Positions 28,412-38,520 of a stretch of 64,000 bases of DNA are shown here, one piece after another. Positions within the stretch are counted from its first letter, which is position 1. The number at the start of each line of letters is the position of its first letter. The stretch lies in assembly GCF_007988885.1 (NCBI RefSeq), contig NZ_BJUZ01000001.1:1240001-1304000 (forward strand), in the 5' to 3' direction. The position numbers and the translations under genes are program-made. The notes under the pieces were generated by a model. The model saw nothing but the letters and a program-made list of their open reading frames with translations. It was not told the DNA's origin and searched no databases. This DNA comes from Gluconobacter wancherniae NBRC 103581. Its GTDB lineage: Bacteria > Pseudomonadota > Alphaproteobacteria > Acetobacterales > Acetobacteraceae.

Positions 28412-29953
28412 ATGCCAGAACCGATACAATCCAGCGCTCCGCCCGCTTCCCGAACCCCACGTCGCAAAACGCTGGAACAGGTCACCGCCGAGAATGCAAA
28501 AAGCGGACTCAAGCGGACTCTAACGGCCACACAGCTCATCCTTCTAGGGGTTGGCGCCACGATCGGGGCTGGCATTTACGTCATGACCGGCACGGCCGCG
28601 GCCGAATATGCAGGCCCTTCCGTGCTGATCTCATTCGTGATTGCAGCACTTGCCTGTCTGTTTACCGCCTTCTCGTATGGCGAACTGGCTTCGACTCTCC
28701 CTGTTTCAGGCTCCGCATATTCCTACGCATATATTTCCATGGGCGAGAAAGCGGCCTGGACCGTGGGATGGCTGCTGCTTCTCGAATATGGCATTTCGTG
28801 TTCTGCGGTTGCAGCCGGATTATCAGGGTACGCAAGCTCCTTGATGAGTGTGTTCGGCATTCATGTCCCATCGGCGCTCGCACATGCCACACTGCAGCCG
28901 GTTGCAGGATCGGGCGGGACAGCAATCAGTGGAGGATTCCGGGTCGACCTCATCGGATTCGTTGCTGTCATGGTCGTCACGGCTCTGCTGGTGCGTGGAG
29001 TGGAAGAATCAGCACGTGTGAATACTGTGATCGTCTTCCTGAAAGTGGGCGTCTTGTTCGTCTTCATCGCCATGGGCTTCCATGCGATCAGTCCCGCCAA
29101 CTGGCACCCATTCATTCCTCCAAGCCAGGGCGGCTTCCATTATGGTGTCAAAGGCGTCTTCCGAGCCGCTTCCGTTATCTTCTTTGCCTATGTAGGCTTC
29201 GAGGCCGTTTCGACTGCGTCTTCAGAAGCACGCAATCCCACACGTGATATTCCAATCGGGATCATTGGCAGCCTGCTTATCTGTACGATCGTCTATATGG
29301 CGGTGGCATCGGTTCTTCTGGGCGTCGTACCTTACCAGAAGCTGGACGTTCCGGACCCACTCGCCATAGCGGTCAAGATCATCGGCACTCCGTGGCTCTC
29401 TCTGCTGGTCAATATCGGCGCAACAATCGGCCTATGCTCCGTTCTCATGGGCCTGATGTATGCCCAATCCCGCGTATTGCTAACCATCAGTCGCGACGGC
29501 CTGATCCCGAAATTTTTCGGCCGTGTTCACCCTCGGATGCAGACGCCCTGGATCGGCACAATCGTGCTTGGCATCATCGTGGCCCTCATCACAGCCACAC
29601 TCCCCATCGACATCATCAGCGATCTCGTTTCGATCGGTACAGCCGCAGCTTTTGGAATCGTGTGCTTCACAGTGATCTGGCAGCGTAATACCCGCCCTGA
29701 CATGGCCCGCCCGTTCAGCGTCCCCATGGGAGGCTTCCGGATCAAGGGCATATGGATCGGGATCGCACCGGTGCTCGGCATCTTGTTCTGCCTGCTGATG
29801 ACGCTCCCGCTCGTCATCGACATGGTACACTCGGTTGCTGGAGGAAACCCCGTGCCGCTTGTTCTGCTGGTGGTTTACGTGTCCCTTGGCATCCTGACAT
29901 ACGTATTATACGGGCGCAGACACTCCCTTATGGCTCAGTCCGAGGACGTCTGA
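28412..29953 (+). CDS. APC-family amino acid permease (CAT type)
   Basis: 513-residue inner membrane transporter with about 12-14 helices. LLGVGATIGAGIYVMTGTAA is the conserved helix-1 signature of the APC superfamily (GxGIF/Y). SYGELASTLPVSGSAYSYAY and FFAYVGFEAVSTASSEARNP are typical of cationic amino acid transporter-like permeases such as YfnA. The substrate is not predictable from sequence. It follows uppP by 41 bases and ends just before the convergent lipoprotein gene. Confidence 0.9.
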   Translation: MPEPIQSSAPPASRTPRRKTLEQVTAENAKSGLKRTLTATQLILLGVGATIGAGIYVMTGTAAAEYAGPSVLISFVIAALACLFTAFSYGELASTLPVSGSAYSYAYISMGEKAAWTVGWLLLLEYGISCSAVAAGLSGYASSLMSVFGIHVPSALAHATLQPVAGSGGTAISGGFRVDLIGFVAVMVVTALLVRGVEESARVNTVIVFLKVGVLFVFIAMGFHAISPANWHPFIPPSQGGFHYGVKGVFRAASVIFFAYVGFEAVSTASSEARNPTRDIPIGIIGSLLICTIVYMAVASVLLGVVPYQKLDVPDPLAIAVKIIGTPWLSLLVNIGATIGLCSVLMGLMYAQSRVLLTISRDGLIPKFFGRVHPRMQTPWIGTIVLGIIVALITATLPIDIISDLVSIGTAAAFGIVCFTVIWQRNTRPDMARPFSVPMGGFRIKGIWIGIAPVLGILFCLLMTLPLVIDMVHSVAGGNPVPLVLLVVYVSLGILTYVLYGRRHSLMAQSEDV

Positions 29954-29956
29954 TTT

Positions 29957-30484
29957 TCAGGGGGATGGGTGGCACCCTGCTCCAAGCAGGCCATCCCCTG
30001 CAAGGCGGTTGAAAAGTGTCCGTGCAAATCGCGCACCAAGATCCGCGCCGGGCTCATAGATGGCAGATAGTTTCTGCCGTCCTCGCCAGACAAACCGATG
30101 CTCTTTTACGGAAAACAGGGTGAGTTTGTACTCCCCATGAACATCAAACATCGTATTGTCCCGAGGGGCATTCACGGGCGCCATCATGAGCAACACATCG
30201 GGACGTACAATCTCAATTGTTTGCTGGAGGCGATCAATCTCGTCCCCATCTTCATGCCGCATGAGCGTGAGCGAAATTCCACATTGCGCGAAATCCTGTC
30301 GCATCGCCTGATCATAGCCTCCCCTGATCCAGCGCATATGAGACTGATCCGGGCTTCCATAAACGACGATCTGACGGATCGTCTCATGAAACCCATGATC
30401 GACCATCACCGTGTGGTTCTCCGAGCGTACACAGCCACTAAGGAGCATCACCACCGCACCCAAAGCCACATAACGTGCCCTCAT
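29957..30484 (-). CDS. Putative lipoprotein of unknown function
   Basis: 175-residue protein starting MRARYVALGAVVMLLSGCVRS, with a clear lipobox (LLSGC) giving Cys at about residue 18. The rest contains alternating strands and helices (IVRPDVLLMMAPVNAPRD, EYKLTLFSVKEHRFVWRGRQKLSA) with no domain I recognise. The start ATG 30484 overlaps the mscS stop (ATGA), so the two are likely co-translated. A longer frame to 30586 overlaps mscS and is ignored. Confidence 0.65.
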   Translation of the reverse strand: MRARYVALGAVVMLLSGCVRSENHTVMVDHGFHETIRQIVVYGSPDQSHMRWIRGGYDQAMRQDFAQCGISLTLMRHEDGDEIDRLQQTIEIVRPDVLLMMAPVNAPRDNTMFDVHGEYKLTLFSVKEHRFVWRGRQKLSAIYEPGADLGARFARTLFNRLAGDGLLGAGCHPSP

Positions 30485-31692
30485 AGCGAAGGACCAGCCG
30501 ATGGGGGCGTTGGTGAACCCGGCCCCATGTAACTGCCTGGAGGAGGACGCTGGATCGGCGGTGAAATCATGTCCGCACTTGGCCACGCGTCCATCCCGGG
30601 AGCAGGCGGAACCATTGCAAAGCGGGTTCGCGGCAGAGCCTCAGGGCATTCCTCACGCATACGGGCAATAATTTTCTCACGGATATCACAACGCAGATCC
30701 CAGCTTTGCAGAGCATTGCGCGCACTCGCGATGATACGAATGGACATGACCTGCCCATTACAGTCCGCAACCTGCGCATCAAAAACTTTTCCGTCCCATA
30801 ACGGGCAGGTCTTGATGATTTCACCCAACATTTCGCGGATTTTGTCCATGGGTGCTTCGTAATCCAGCCATAGAAACACCACACCGATGATCGCAGCAGA
30901 GTTGTGTGTCCAGTTCTCGAACTTGTTCTCCAGAAAATATGAGATGGGCACGATATAACGACGCCAGTCCCATACACGCAGCACAACATAGGTCGCGTTG
31001 ATTTCCTCAACCCAGCACCAGTCGCCATTGATGATGATGAGATCTTCCATCCGGATCGGCTGGGTAATGGCGATCTGCACACCGGCAATCAGGTTCGTCA
31101 GAAGCCCTCTAGCGGACAGACCGACCACCAGCGAAGCCGCACCTGCGGACGCAAACAACGAAATTCCGTATTGCTTCACTGAGGGAAACAGCATCAGCGC
31201 AGACGCAACTGTGACAATGCCCACAAGAATTTCGATCAGGCGCCGAAGAACACGGATCTGGGTCTGATGCGTGCGGATCATGATGTCATCAGACTGTTCG
31301 CGCGTGGAAAGCTTGTTGAGATAAGCCTCCGTCATGATCCTGAAGACAATAATTGCGGAAAATCCGAATGTCAGGATCAACACGAACATCAGAAACAGCT
31401 TGATGTTCTCTTCGCTCTCAAACGAAAAACCTGTCGCTGCGGGAAGCGCGGCACGCATTGCGATCAGCATGACCATCGCCCGCGTAGGGCGTCTTAGCGC
31501 CGCAACTATCGTGCGAATCAATGCAGCACTGCGCGTACCCGGCATTCGAAGGGCAAGAGACGTTACGACGTTACCGCAATAAAACCCAAGAAACCCTACG
31601 ACCGCGAGCATGAGAACGGACACGACTGGCGCCGGCAACCAGGTAAAGTACGAGCGGATGGCAAACAGCGTGCTGACAAAATGCTGCGTCAC
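30481..31692 (-). CDS. MscS-family mechanosensitive channel
   Basis: Inner membrane stretch-activated or osmotic channel. There are about four to five N-terminal hydrophobic segments. TM3 reads YGISLFASAGAASLVVGLSARGLLTNLIAG, with the Gly/Ala pattern that packs the pore, followed by QPIRMEDLIIINGDWCWVEEINATYVVLRVWDWRRYIVPISYFLENKFENWT, which is the MscS beta domain. A Pro-rich tail ends the protein. I favour GTG 31692, which has a GGAG stretch nine bases upstream; the frame is open to GTG 31797, with no ribosome binding site. The start is uncertain. Confidence 0.85.
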   Translation of the reverse strand: MTQHFVSTLFAIRSYFTWLPAPVVSVLMLAVVGFLGFYCGNVVTSLALRMPGTRSAALIRTIVAALRRPTRAMVMLIAMRAALPAATGFSFESEENIKLFLMFVLILTFGFSAIIVFRIMTEAYLNKLSTREQSDDIMIRTHQTQIRVLRRLIEILVGIVTVASALMLFPSVKQYGISLFASAGAASLVVGLSARGLLTNLIAGVQIAITQPIRMEDLIIINGDWCWVEEINATYVVLRVWDWRRYIVPISYFLENKFENWTHNSAAIIGVVFLWLDYEAPMDKIREMLGEIIKTCPLWDGKVFDAQVADCNGQVMSIRIIASARNALQSWDLRCDIREKIIARMREECPEALPRTRFAMVPPAPGMDAWPSADMISPPIQRPPPGSYMGPGSPTPPSAGPSL

Positions 31693-31805
31693 AGGGCAGA
31701 GCTCCAGATGGCGTGCAGGGAAAAAAGAACAGAACGTGACATAACAGATGCTCTCCCCAGACAAAATGTGACACGAAAAGATCGTATGTTCTGTCACACA
31801 ACGTG

Positions 31806-31833
31806 TTGACAGACGCGCCGACCTCCCTTAAAT
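31806..31833 (+). promoter_or_regulatory. Putative promoter of tRNA-Met
   Basis: TTGACA at 31806-31811 and TTAAAT at 31828-31833 are separated by 16 bases, a good sigma-70-type pair. Transcription would begin about 25-30 bases before the tRNA. It lies upstream of nothing else on this strand. Confidence 0.6.
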
Positions 31834-31866
31834 CCCCGTTCCAACGCCGGGACATACTGGCGGGAT

Positions 31867-31941
31867 GGCGGCGTAGCTCAGTGGTAGAGCAGGGGAATCA
31901 TAATCCCTTGGTCGGCGGTTCAAATCCGTCCGCCGCTACCA
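31867..31941 (+). tRNA. tRNA-Met (CAU), elongator
   Basis: 75-base cloverleaf with CCA encoded. The acceptor strand GGCGGCG pairs with CGCCGCT (one G-U). The D-arm is GCTC...GAGC. The anticodon stem is GGGGA/TCCCT with loop ATCATAA and anticodon CAT at 31899-31901, and the T-arm loop is TTCAAAT. It resembles alphaproteobacterial elongator tRNA-Met rather than the initiator, which has three G-C pairs in the anticodon stem. A lysidine-modified tRNA-Ile(CAU) is less likely. Confidence 0.95.
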
Positions 31942-32010
31942 TCCACCCTTTTTCTAAAAAATTTTATCAGCCTCTGTGCCTTGGTTTAACCACGCCCTAG
32001 AGTGCGGGGC

Positions 32011-32880
32011 ATGATCAAGAAGCCTTTGGCCATCGTCACGATGGTTTATAATGAGCCACAACACCTGACGGTTTGGAAAAGACATTATGGAAGTCAGGTT
32101 GGTGAACAAGCCTGCTATGTTCTTGACCATGGCTCAACAGATGGCTCCACCGAAAATCTTGGCGATATTAATCGGGTCCGAATACCCCGCTCTCCGCAGG
32201 ACGACGAAAGACGTGCTCGCGCCATAGGTCAGTTCTGTGCAAGCCTGCTGGAATGGTATGATAGCGTCATTTACGTCGATGTTGATGAACTGCTCGTCGC
32301 AGACCCAGAACGCTTTCCTTCCCTGATTTCCTTCGCCCAGTCTTCTTTTCTGCCAGCCGTCACAGCAACCGGGTTTGATGTCATCCATCGCCTTGGAACA
32401 GAAATGGCGCTTGATTACTCACAGCTTATCTCACTCCAGAGACGCCATATCCGCTTCTCCAGCGCAATGTGCAAAACAGTCCTGATCCGACAGCCAGTAA
32501 CATGGGCTCCAGGATTCCACTGCTGCACTGAGATCCTGCCAGACCCCTGCCCCAATCTTTTCCTCTTCCACCTGCGCTATGCGGATCTGGACAGCGGCCT
32601 GCAACGCCTTACACGTACCAGAGTGCAGCCCTGGTGTTCCGACACGGTGGGCCAGCACCAGCGCCTTGCTGATACCGACTGGAGCGACATGCTTTCCAGC
32701 ATGTCCGGCCTTTCGGTGACGGAAGGAGAGTTGAACGAAAGCGACACTCGTTTCTGCGCGTACAGAAGAAGCGTTCAGAACAGTGTTTCAGAGCGCGTAA
32801 ATGAACGCTACCGTCTGGATATTCACATAAACGGAGATGAACTCTACCATCTCCCGGAACGCTTTATAGGGCGCTTATAA
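32011..32880 (+). CDS. Glycosyltransferase family 2-like protein
   Basis: 289-residue cytoplasmic sugar transferase-like protein. AIVTMVYNEPQHLTVWKRHYG with VLDHGSTDGSTENL forms the nucleotide-sugar-binding half of a GT-A fold. DSVIYVDVDELLVADPERF carries a DxD-type metal motif. A FLFHLRYADLDSGLQRL region follows. The acceptor and donor are unknown, but LPS or exopolysaccharide decoration is plausible. I use ATG 32011, since an upstream GTG at 32002 is less likely. It is followed by a strong terminator. Confidence 0.75.
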   Translation: MIKKPLAIVTMVYNEPQHLTVWKRHYGSQVGEQACYVLDHGSTDGSTENLGDINRVRIPRSPQDDERRARAIGQFCASLLEWYDSVIYVDVDELLVADPERFPSLISFAQSSFLPAVTATGFDVIHRLGTEMALDYSQLISLQRRHIRFSSAMCKTVLIRQPVTWAPGFHCCTEILPDPCPNLFLFHLRYADLDSGLQRLTRTRVQPWCSDTVGQHQRLADTDWSDMLSSMSGLSVTEGELNESDTRFCAYRRSVQNSVSERVNERYRLDIHINGDELYHLPERFIGRL

Positions 32881-32916
32881 AAAAGCCCTCTGCCGATTTC
32901 TCGAGAGGGCTTTTTT
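32879..32916. terminator. Bidirectional intrinsic terminator
   Basis: AAAAAAGCCCTCT and AGAGGGCTTTTTT are perfect complements with a 12-base loop. It ends the glycosyltransferase gene (+) and the convergent DUF4167 gene (-). Confidence 0.93.
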
Positions 32917-32929
32917 ATAACCTGTAGGC

Positions 32930-33388
32930 TTATTCTGCGCCTGCTGGCTCGCTGTCCTGCTGGGAGTGGGCGTCGTAACTATCGTCCCCCCCCTCACGAG
33001 GCTGATCCCCCTCACGCGACTCACGATCTTCGCGGTGCTGCTCATAAGAACGCTGACGTTGCTGCTGACGCTCCATCCGCTCCTGCTGGCTCTGCTGAGC
33101 AGCCTGATTCATGGCATTCAGAATGCGAAAATAATGCTCGGCATGCTGAAAATAGGCTTCAGCAAGAATACGATCACCCGTGCCCGTTGCATCCCGCCCG
33201 AGCTGAAGATATTTTTCGAAAAGCTGCTGCGCCGTACCACGGATGCGGAGATCGGGACCGTTGCTATCAAATACATGGTTGCGGTTTAAAGGAGTCTGGC
33301 CACCGCTATTGCTGCCAGAGCTGCCACGCGACGATCCACCACCGTTTCCCGCACGATGATGCCGGCTTCTCATACGCTTCATATTCAT
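32930..33388 (-). CDS. DUF4167 protein
   Basis: 152-residue basic/low-complexity protein. The conserved core TPLNRNHVFDSNGPDLRIRGTAQQLFEKYLQLGRDATGTGDRILAEAYFQHAEHYFRI is the alphaproteobacterial DUF4167 signature. It is preceded by Arg/Gly/Ser-rich sequence and followed by a Gln/Arg/Glu-rich coiled tail. The role is unknown, and RNA binding has been suggested on composition only. The start (ATG 33388, MNMKRM) follows the family's usual beginning. It is downstream of prmC on the same strand, as in other alphaproteobacteria, but with a gap of about 250 bases in which I see no gene. Confidence 0.85.
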   Translation of the reverse strand: MNMKRMRSRHHRAGNGGGSSRGSSGSNSGGQTPLNRNHVFDSNGPDLRIRGTAQQLFEKYLQLGRDATGTGDRILAEAYFQHAEHYFRILNAMNQAAQQSQQERMERQQQRQRSYEQHREDRESREGDQPREGGDDSYDAHSQQDSEPAGAE

Positions 33389-33642
33389 CGACCCGTGATG
33401 CATTTTCCTGAGGACGGTCTTCCACTTCGCCCATACGAAGGGACCCAACCGTCGTTATCGAAAAGACGTCTTGTCTATCTCGGTGTGACCAGACGTTTTC
33501 CCGGTCGTTCCTGCCGTCACCGGTCTGTATGGACACAGGCAAAGGGAGGAAGATCGTCAGGGGAAATGAAAAACTCCTAGGAGCGCAGACATTCCCGGCT
33601 ACGACTTCTGCGACACTATCAACTCTTTTCCATCAAGCCAAT

Positions 33643-34500
33643 CTATTTTCCGCCCCCTTGGGCACTACGCAGCACAAGTGCCCTCGGAATCCCACCCAGA
33701 TCCCTGTGTCGCAACACCTCCACGAGGCCGAACTCCAACCCGATAGCCGCGACATCATCGATCTGACCAATGCCCATTTCCAGAACGGCACATCCCTCCT
33801 TCGTAAGAAGATTTGGCAGAGCCGCACAGATCACACGATAAGCGTTCAACCCATCAGGACCGCCATCAAGCGCACGCGCAGGCTCATAAACTGCAACTTC
33901 GGGCATCAAAGCCGCGACATCCGCCGTTTCGATATACGGAGGATTGGACAGCACAACATCGAAACGACCGTTCAACGCGCTGTTCCAGGAGCCCGCAAAA
34001 AAACTGCTCCGGCCTGCAAAGCCATTGCGGTGAGCATTGCGGGCCGCCAGAGCTGCCGCTCCCGGCTCAAGATCAACCCCGAGACCAAAAGCCGCCTTAT
34101 ATTCGGAAAGAGCCGCAAGAAGCAGACACCCCGTCCCCGTCCCGAGATCCAGCACTGACGTCACACTGTTGCGATCTGGTTTCACCTCCAACAAAGCCTC
34201 GATCAGGGCTTCGCTATCTCCACGCGGAATTAATGTGTCCGCAGATACTTCCAGATCGAGCGTCCAGAATCCTGCTTCGCCTGTAATGAAAGCCATTGGC
34301 TCCCGCGCGACCCGGCGCGCGAGGGCTATTTCGAAACGGGCTTCAGCTTCATCATCCACAACATCCATTCCAAGAAGTTGAGAAAAGTCCCGACGGCTCG
34401 CCCAACCCAGAAGAAGTCTTGCCTCACGGCGTGGATCTTCGATACCTGCTGTATTCAGTGCCTGTGCTGCATTGCGCAGAAGAACATCTTTGCGGATCAT
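33643..34500 (-). CDS. prmC: Peptide chain release factor N5-glutamine methyltransferase
   Basis: Methylates the GGQ glutamine of release factors RF1/RF2 with S-adenosylmethionine. The Rossmann domain includes VLDLGTGTGCLLLA and the active-site NPPY (VVLSNPPYIE). The N-terminal helical domain has LLLGWASRRDFSQL. The common IPRPETE segment reads IPRGDSE here. The length is 285 aa. Its target gene prfA lies just upstream on the same strand, separated by one small opposite-strand gene. Confidence 0.92.
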   Translation of the reverse strand: MIRKDVLLRNAAQALNTAGIEDPRREARLLLGWASRRDFSQLLGMDVVDDEAEARFEIALARRVAREPMAFITGEAGFWTLDLEVSADTLIPRGDSEALIEALLEVKPDRNSVTSVLDLGTGTGCLLLAALSEYKAAFGLGVDLEPGAAALAARNAHRNGFAGRSSFFAGSWNSALNGRFDVVLSNPPYIETADVAALMPEVAVYEPARALDGGPDGLNAYRVICAALPNLLTKEGCAVLEMGIGQIDDVAAIGLEFGLVEVLRHRDLGGIPRALVLRSAQGGGK

Positions 34501-34530
34501 CTTCTTTCGAAACCTGCTATGGTTGGGGTC

Positions 34531-34989
34531 ATGAAGTCCAAACGCGCGCTCCTTTTCTCAAGTCTGCTCTTCAGCTGTGCCCTTCAGCCGGCACTTGCCC
34601 AGACCGAGGCACCCGGCACGTTCACTGTGACAGACGAACGCGCCCCAGAAGAAATTTCCGAGATTTCACGCCTCTACATTGACGGAAATCTTGTGGCGAC
34701 TTTTCATCTCGGATTAAGCAAATCCCACGAGACCACAACAGTACCGCTTCCCGCGGGCCGTTTCGATGTTGATTATGCCCTGTGCGGAGAAATCACGATC
34801 GTTCACGACGGGCATCAGGAAACACACCGGGTGAGCAGTGAAGGTCAGCTTCACCATCCCGAAGGACACGCTCTGGATGCTGTCGGCAGCAACAACTTCA
34901 CGGATTTTTTCCTCGTTGATTATAACGACGAAACCGTGGCAACGCACCGTCACGGCCGTGCAGCCGTCTGTGCTGCACCCAGCACATAA
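34531..34989 (+). CDS. Small secreted protein of unknown function
   Basis: 152-residue protein with a clear signal peptide (MKSKRALLFSSLLFSCALQPALAQ). The mature part looks beta-rich (SRLYIDGNLVATFHLG, TTTVPLPAGRFDVDYALCGEITIVHDG) and has two Cys residues that could pair. I do not recognise a family. The gene is inserted, on the opposite strand, between prfA and prmC. Only 30 bases separate its start from that of prmC, so their promoters must overlap neighbouring sequence. ATG 34531 gives the best signal peptide. Confidence 0.7.
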   Translation: MKSKRALLFSSLLFSCALQPALAQTEAPGTFTVTDERAPEEISEISRLYIDGNLVATFHLGLSKSHETTTVPLPAGRFDVDYALCGEITIVHDGHQETHRVSSEGQLHHPEGHALDAVGSNNFTDFFLVDYNDETVATHRHGRAAVCAAPST

Positions 34990-35007
34990 CAACCGGCTTT
35001 TGGGGGC

Positions 35008-36069
35008 CTAGAAACCCTCGGCTGCCAGAAGCTCTGTCTGTTCTTCACGGGTCAGCGCGTCGATGATTTCATCGAATTCACCCCCCATAACACGCTCGAT
35101 CTTGTGAAGCGTAAGATTGATCCGATGATCCGTCACACGCCCCTGCGGGAAATTGTAAGTCCGGATACGCTCTGAGCGATCACCCGTCCCCACCTGAGAC
35201 TTCCGGTCTGCCGCACGCGAATTATGCGCTTCCATTCGTTGCGCTTCATAAAGACGCGCGCGCAGGATGGTCATGGCCTTGGCACGGTTCTTGTGCTGAC
35301 TCCGCTCCTCCTGCATGGCAACAACAACACCAGTTGGTAGATGCGTGATACGCACCGCACTCTCGGTCTTGTTGACGTGCTGCCCACCTGCGCCAGAGGC
35401 ACGATAAACGTCGATCCGCAGGTCGTCTTCATTGATCGTGACGTCAACTTCCTGCGCTTCCGGCAGAACCGCAACAGTAACCGTGGAGGTGTGAATTCGC
35501 CCCTGACTTTCAGTTGCGGGCACGCGCTGGACACGATGGACACCGGATTCATACTTCATCCGGGCGAAAACAGAACGACCGGAAATTGTTGCCATGCCGT
35601 CCTTCAGGCCCGCAACTTCACTTTCGGCATATTCCATGATTTCGAAACGCCATCCGTTCTGTTCCGAAAAGCGCCTGTATGCGTCAAAGAGTTCGGCCGC
35701 GAAAAGGCCAGCCTCATCTCCACCCGCCGCGGGACGAATTTCAAGAATTGCGCTTCGCTCGTCTGCTGCATCCTTGGGAAGCAACGCCAAACGAAGTTCA
35801 TGCTCCAGAACAGGCAGGCGCTCGCTTATCTCCTGAAGTTCAAGTTGCGCAAGTTCACGCATTTCTGGGTCCAGAAGGAGCGCCTGAGCGCCCTCTTTCT
35901 GGACAGCAACTTCCTTCCACGCACGGATGGAAGCAACCACTGGCTCCAGTTCGGAATACTCACGCGAAAAACGCACGAACTCGTCCCCGGCAGCCTCTCC
36001 GGAAGACATGAGCGCCTGTAACTCATCGGAACGGGCAACGATCCGTTCGAGCCGGTCATCAAACTTCAT
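35008..36069 (-). CDS. prfA: Peptide chain release factor 1
   Basis: Releases nascent chains at UAA and UAG. The peptidyl-transferase motif [18 protein letters not shown] is present, and the tripeptide anticodon region reads [17 protein letters not shown] (P-x-T type, RF1). [28 protein letters not shown] and ending with [10 protein letters not shown] match RF1. The length of 353 aa is normal. Only five bases separate it from hisS. Confidence 0.97.
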   Translation of the reverse strand: MKFDDRLERIVARSDELQALMSSGEAAGDEFVRFSREYSELEPVVASIRAWKEVAVQKEGAQALLLDPEMRELAQLELQEISERLPVLEHELRLALLPKDAADERSAILEIRPAAGGDEAGLFAAELFDAYRRFSEQNGWRFEIMEYAESEVAGLKDGMATISGRSVFARMKYESGVHRVQRVPATESQGRIHTSTVTVAVLPEAQEVDVTINEDDLRIDVYRASGAGGQHVNKTESAVRITHLPTGVVVAMQEERSQHKNRAKAMTILRARLYEAQRMEAHNSRAADRKSQVGTGDRSERIRTYNFPQGRVTDHRINLTLHKIERVMGGEFDEIIDALTREEQTELLAAEGF

Positions 36070-36074
36070 AAAGA

Positions 36075-37316
36075 TCAGCGCTCGCCCAAAGCCTGAACAA
36101 GCTCCGGAATTGCTACTTCACGCTGCTCTCGTGCAGAAAGATCACGCAACTGCACAACGCCCCGCGCAAGCTCGTCATCGCCCAGAACGACGGCGTGGGA
36201 CGCGCCTGATTTAACTACACGCTCCATCCGCTTTTTGACATTCCCACGCGTCTCGATCTCGGCTCGAAAACCTGCAGCGCGCAGACTCTGCACAATCGGA
36301 GCTGCCTGAAGCAGTGCACTATCTCCCATCGGAACAACAGCAATCCCCGGAGGTAGCTCTGGAGGAGCATCAAGCAGAAGAGCAAGACGCTCAATGCCAC
36401 CAGCCCACCCTATGGCTGGAATAGCAGGCCCACCCATCTGCTCGATCAGACCTTCATAACGCCCCCCGGCGAGCACAGTACCCTGCGCGCCAAGCTTCGT
36501 TGTAACGAACTCAAAAGCAGTGTGGCTATAATAGTCCAACCCGCGAACGATCCGTGGATTTTCTACGAATTTTACACCAAATGCCGTCAGGTAATGGCGG
36601 AGTTCATCCCAAAAACGACGTGAATCTTCGTTCAGAAAATTACCGAACTCTGGAGCAGCATCGAGCAGTCTACGATCCTGTTCGGACTTGCTATCCAGAA
36701 TCCGCAAAGGATTGCTCTCCAGACGCGCACGACTTTCTTCCGATAGAGCTTCCGCATGGTCACGGAAATACGCAACCAATGCCTCGCGCCATGCCGCACG
36801 GCTCGCAAGATCGCCAAGCGTGTTCAGTTCAAGGACCACATCATCGCCAAGACCCAGAGCCTCAAGCACATTCTGTGCCATCGCAATGATTTCCGCATCC
36901 CGCAGCGGGCCTTCTGCACCAATCAGCTCTGCACCAATCTGATGGAACTGACGAAAACGCCCTTTTTGCGGGCGCTCATAACGGAACATCGGCCCCTGAT
37001 AAAAAACCTTCTGGGGCAGTGTCTGTGTCAGGCCGTTGGTTACAAGCGCACGGCAGATCGCGGCAGTACCCTCAGGGCGCAGGGTGATGCTTTCACCGCC
37101 ACGGTCCTCGAATGTGTACATTTCTTTGGACACAACATCAGAAGTTTCTCCCAGTGTCCGGGAGAAAACGCGCGTGTCCTCAAAAATGGGCGTGGCCCAT
37201 TCCTCGAATCCGTAGGTGCCGGTCACCCGTGCAGCCGTCTCCACCACATGGCGATGACGGCGCATGGTATCAGCAATCAGATCATGAGTACCACGCGGGG
37301 GTTGAAGTCCTGCCAT
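36075..37316 (-). CDS. hisS: Histidyl-tRNA synthetase
   Basis: Class II synthetase of 413 aa. It has motif 2 [23 protein letters not shown], the histidine-A region with [33 protein letters not shown], and motif 3 near [15 protein letters not shown]-terminal anticodon-binding alpha/beta domain follows ([25 protein letters not shown]). The ATG overlaps the ispG stop by one base. Catalysis and specificity are clear from these motifs. Confidence 0.97.
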   Translation of the reverse strand: MAGLQPPRGTHDLIADTMRRHRHVVETAARVTGTYGFEEWATPIFEDTRVFSRTLGETSDVVSKEMYTFEDRGGESITLRPEGTAAICRALVTNGLTQTLPQKVFYQGPMFRYERPQKGRFRQFHQIGAELIGAEGPLRDAEIIAMAQNVLEALGLGDDVVLELNTLGDLASRAAWREALVAYFRDHAEALSEESRARLESNPLRILDSKSEQDRRLLDAAPEFGNFLNEDSRRFWDELRHYLTAFGVKFVENPRIVRGLDYYSHTAFEFVTTKLGAQGTVLAGGRYEGLIEQMGGPAIPAIGWAGGIERLALLLDAPPELPPGIAVVPMGDSALLQAAPIVQSLRAAGFRAEIETRGNVKKRMERVVKSGASHAVVLGDDELARGVVQLRDLSAREQREVAIPELVQALGER

Positions 37317-38458
37317 CAGCTTGCAGGGTCCATCTGCTTAGCCGTGGTCGCCTCGACCTCGCCTGCCTGAATGGCGGCAACCTTGTTTTCCACCAATTCA
37401 ACAATGTGCTCGATCATGTCACGATCTGGCATTGTATGGTCCTGCTTGCCCGCAGAATAAACCATGTGACGTCCCTGCCCACCGCCGGTTACGCCGAGAT
37501 CAGTCATCAGCGCTTCGCCTGGTCCATTCACCACGCAGCCAATGATTGAGAGTGTCAGCGGCGTCTTGATGTGCTGCAGACGATCCTCAAGAGTCTGGAC
37601 CGTTTCAACAACGTTGAAGCCCTGACGAGCACAAGACGGGCAGGAAATGATCTTCACACCGCGATGACGTAGCCCCAGTGACTTGAGGATATCCCACCCC
37701 ACAAGCACTTCTTCTTCCGGAACAGCCGAAAGCGAAACCCGCATGGTATCGCCCACACCCGCCCAAAGCAGATTACCCAAACCAATCGAAGACTTCACCG
37801 TACCCGCACGCTTGGAGCCAGCTTCCGTGATACCGATATGGAGCGGGTGGTCACAGCAATCTGCAAGCTGCTGGTAAGCCGCAACGGCCATGAAAACGTC
37901 AGAAGCCTTCACACTGATCTTGAATTCGTGGAAATCATGATCCTGAAGAATCTTGGCATGTTCGAGCGCACTCTCGACCAGCGCTTCCGGGTTAGGTTCG
38001 CCGTATTTTTCAAGAAGATGACGCTCAAGGGAGCCCGCATTCACGCCGATACGAATTGAACATCCATAATCACGTGCAGCGTTCACAACTTCACGCACGC
38101 GCTCCGGGCTACCGATATTGCCAGGATTGATACGCAGACATGCTGCACCAGCCTTGGCGGCTTCGATCGCGCGCTTATAGTGAAAATGAATATCGGCCAC
38201 GATGGGCACATTCACTTCATGTACGATCTCTGCGAGTGCTGCAGTACTGGCTTCATCAGGGCAGGACACGCGCACGATGTCTACGCCAGCCAGTTCGGCA
38301 CGACGGATCTGCTCGATCGTTGCCTGTGCGTCAGACGTGAGCGTGTTGGTCATCGTCTGCACCGAAATCGGCGCATCGCCACCGACCGCGACCTTGCCGA
38401 CATGGATCTGGCGCGACTTACGGCGCTCGATGTGCTGATAGGGACGGTAGCTGCTCAT
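37316..38458 (-). CDS. ispG: 4-hydroxy-3-methylbut-2-enyl-diphosphate synthase
   Basis: Iron-sulfur enzyme of the non-mevalonate isoprenoid pathway, converting MEcPP to HMBPP. The TIM-barrel part contains [33 protein letters not shown] and LRINPGNIG. The cluster ligands lie in [11 protein letters not shown] and a later [13 protein letters not shown], the usual C-x2-C...C set. The length of 380 aa is standard. The context, between a RodZ-like protein and hisS, is common in proteobacteria. Confidence 0.97.
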   Translation of the reverse strand: MSSYRPYQHIERRKSRQIHVGKVAVGGDAPISVQTMTNTLTSDAQATIEQIRRAELAGVDIVRVSCPDEASTAALAEIVHEVNVPIVADIHFHYKRAIEAAKAGAACLRINPGNIGSPERVREVVNAARDYGCSIRIGVNAGSLERHLLEKYGEPNPEALVESALEHAKILQDHDFHEFKISVKASDVFMAVAAYQQLADCCDHPLHIGITEAGSKRAGTVKSSIGLGNLLWAGVGDTMRVSLSAVPEEEVLVGWDILKSLGLRHRGVKIISCPSCARQGFNVVETVQTLEDRLQHIKTPLTLSIIGCVVNGPGEALMTDLGVTGGGQGRHMVYSAGKQDHTMPDRDMIEHIVELVENKVAAIQAGEVEATTAKQMDPAS

Positions 38459-38520
38459 GATGTACCTCTTCGTGCCCGTTGAAAGCGGGACATGGGGGTG
38501 ACGGGCTGATGGGCCCCTGT

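Noticed and set aside
31803-32000. 65-residue frame across tRNA-Met
   Set aside because: It is the usual false frame produced by translating a tRNA gene (the RRSSVVEQGNHNPLVGGSNPSAA-like pattern).
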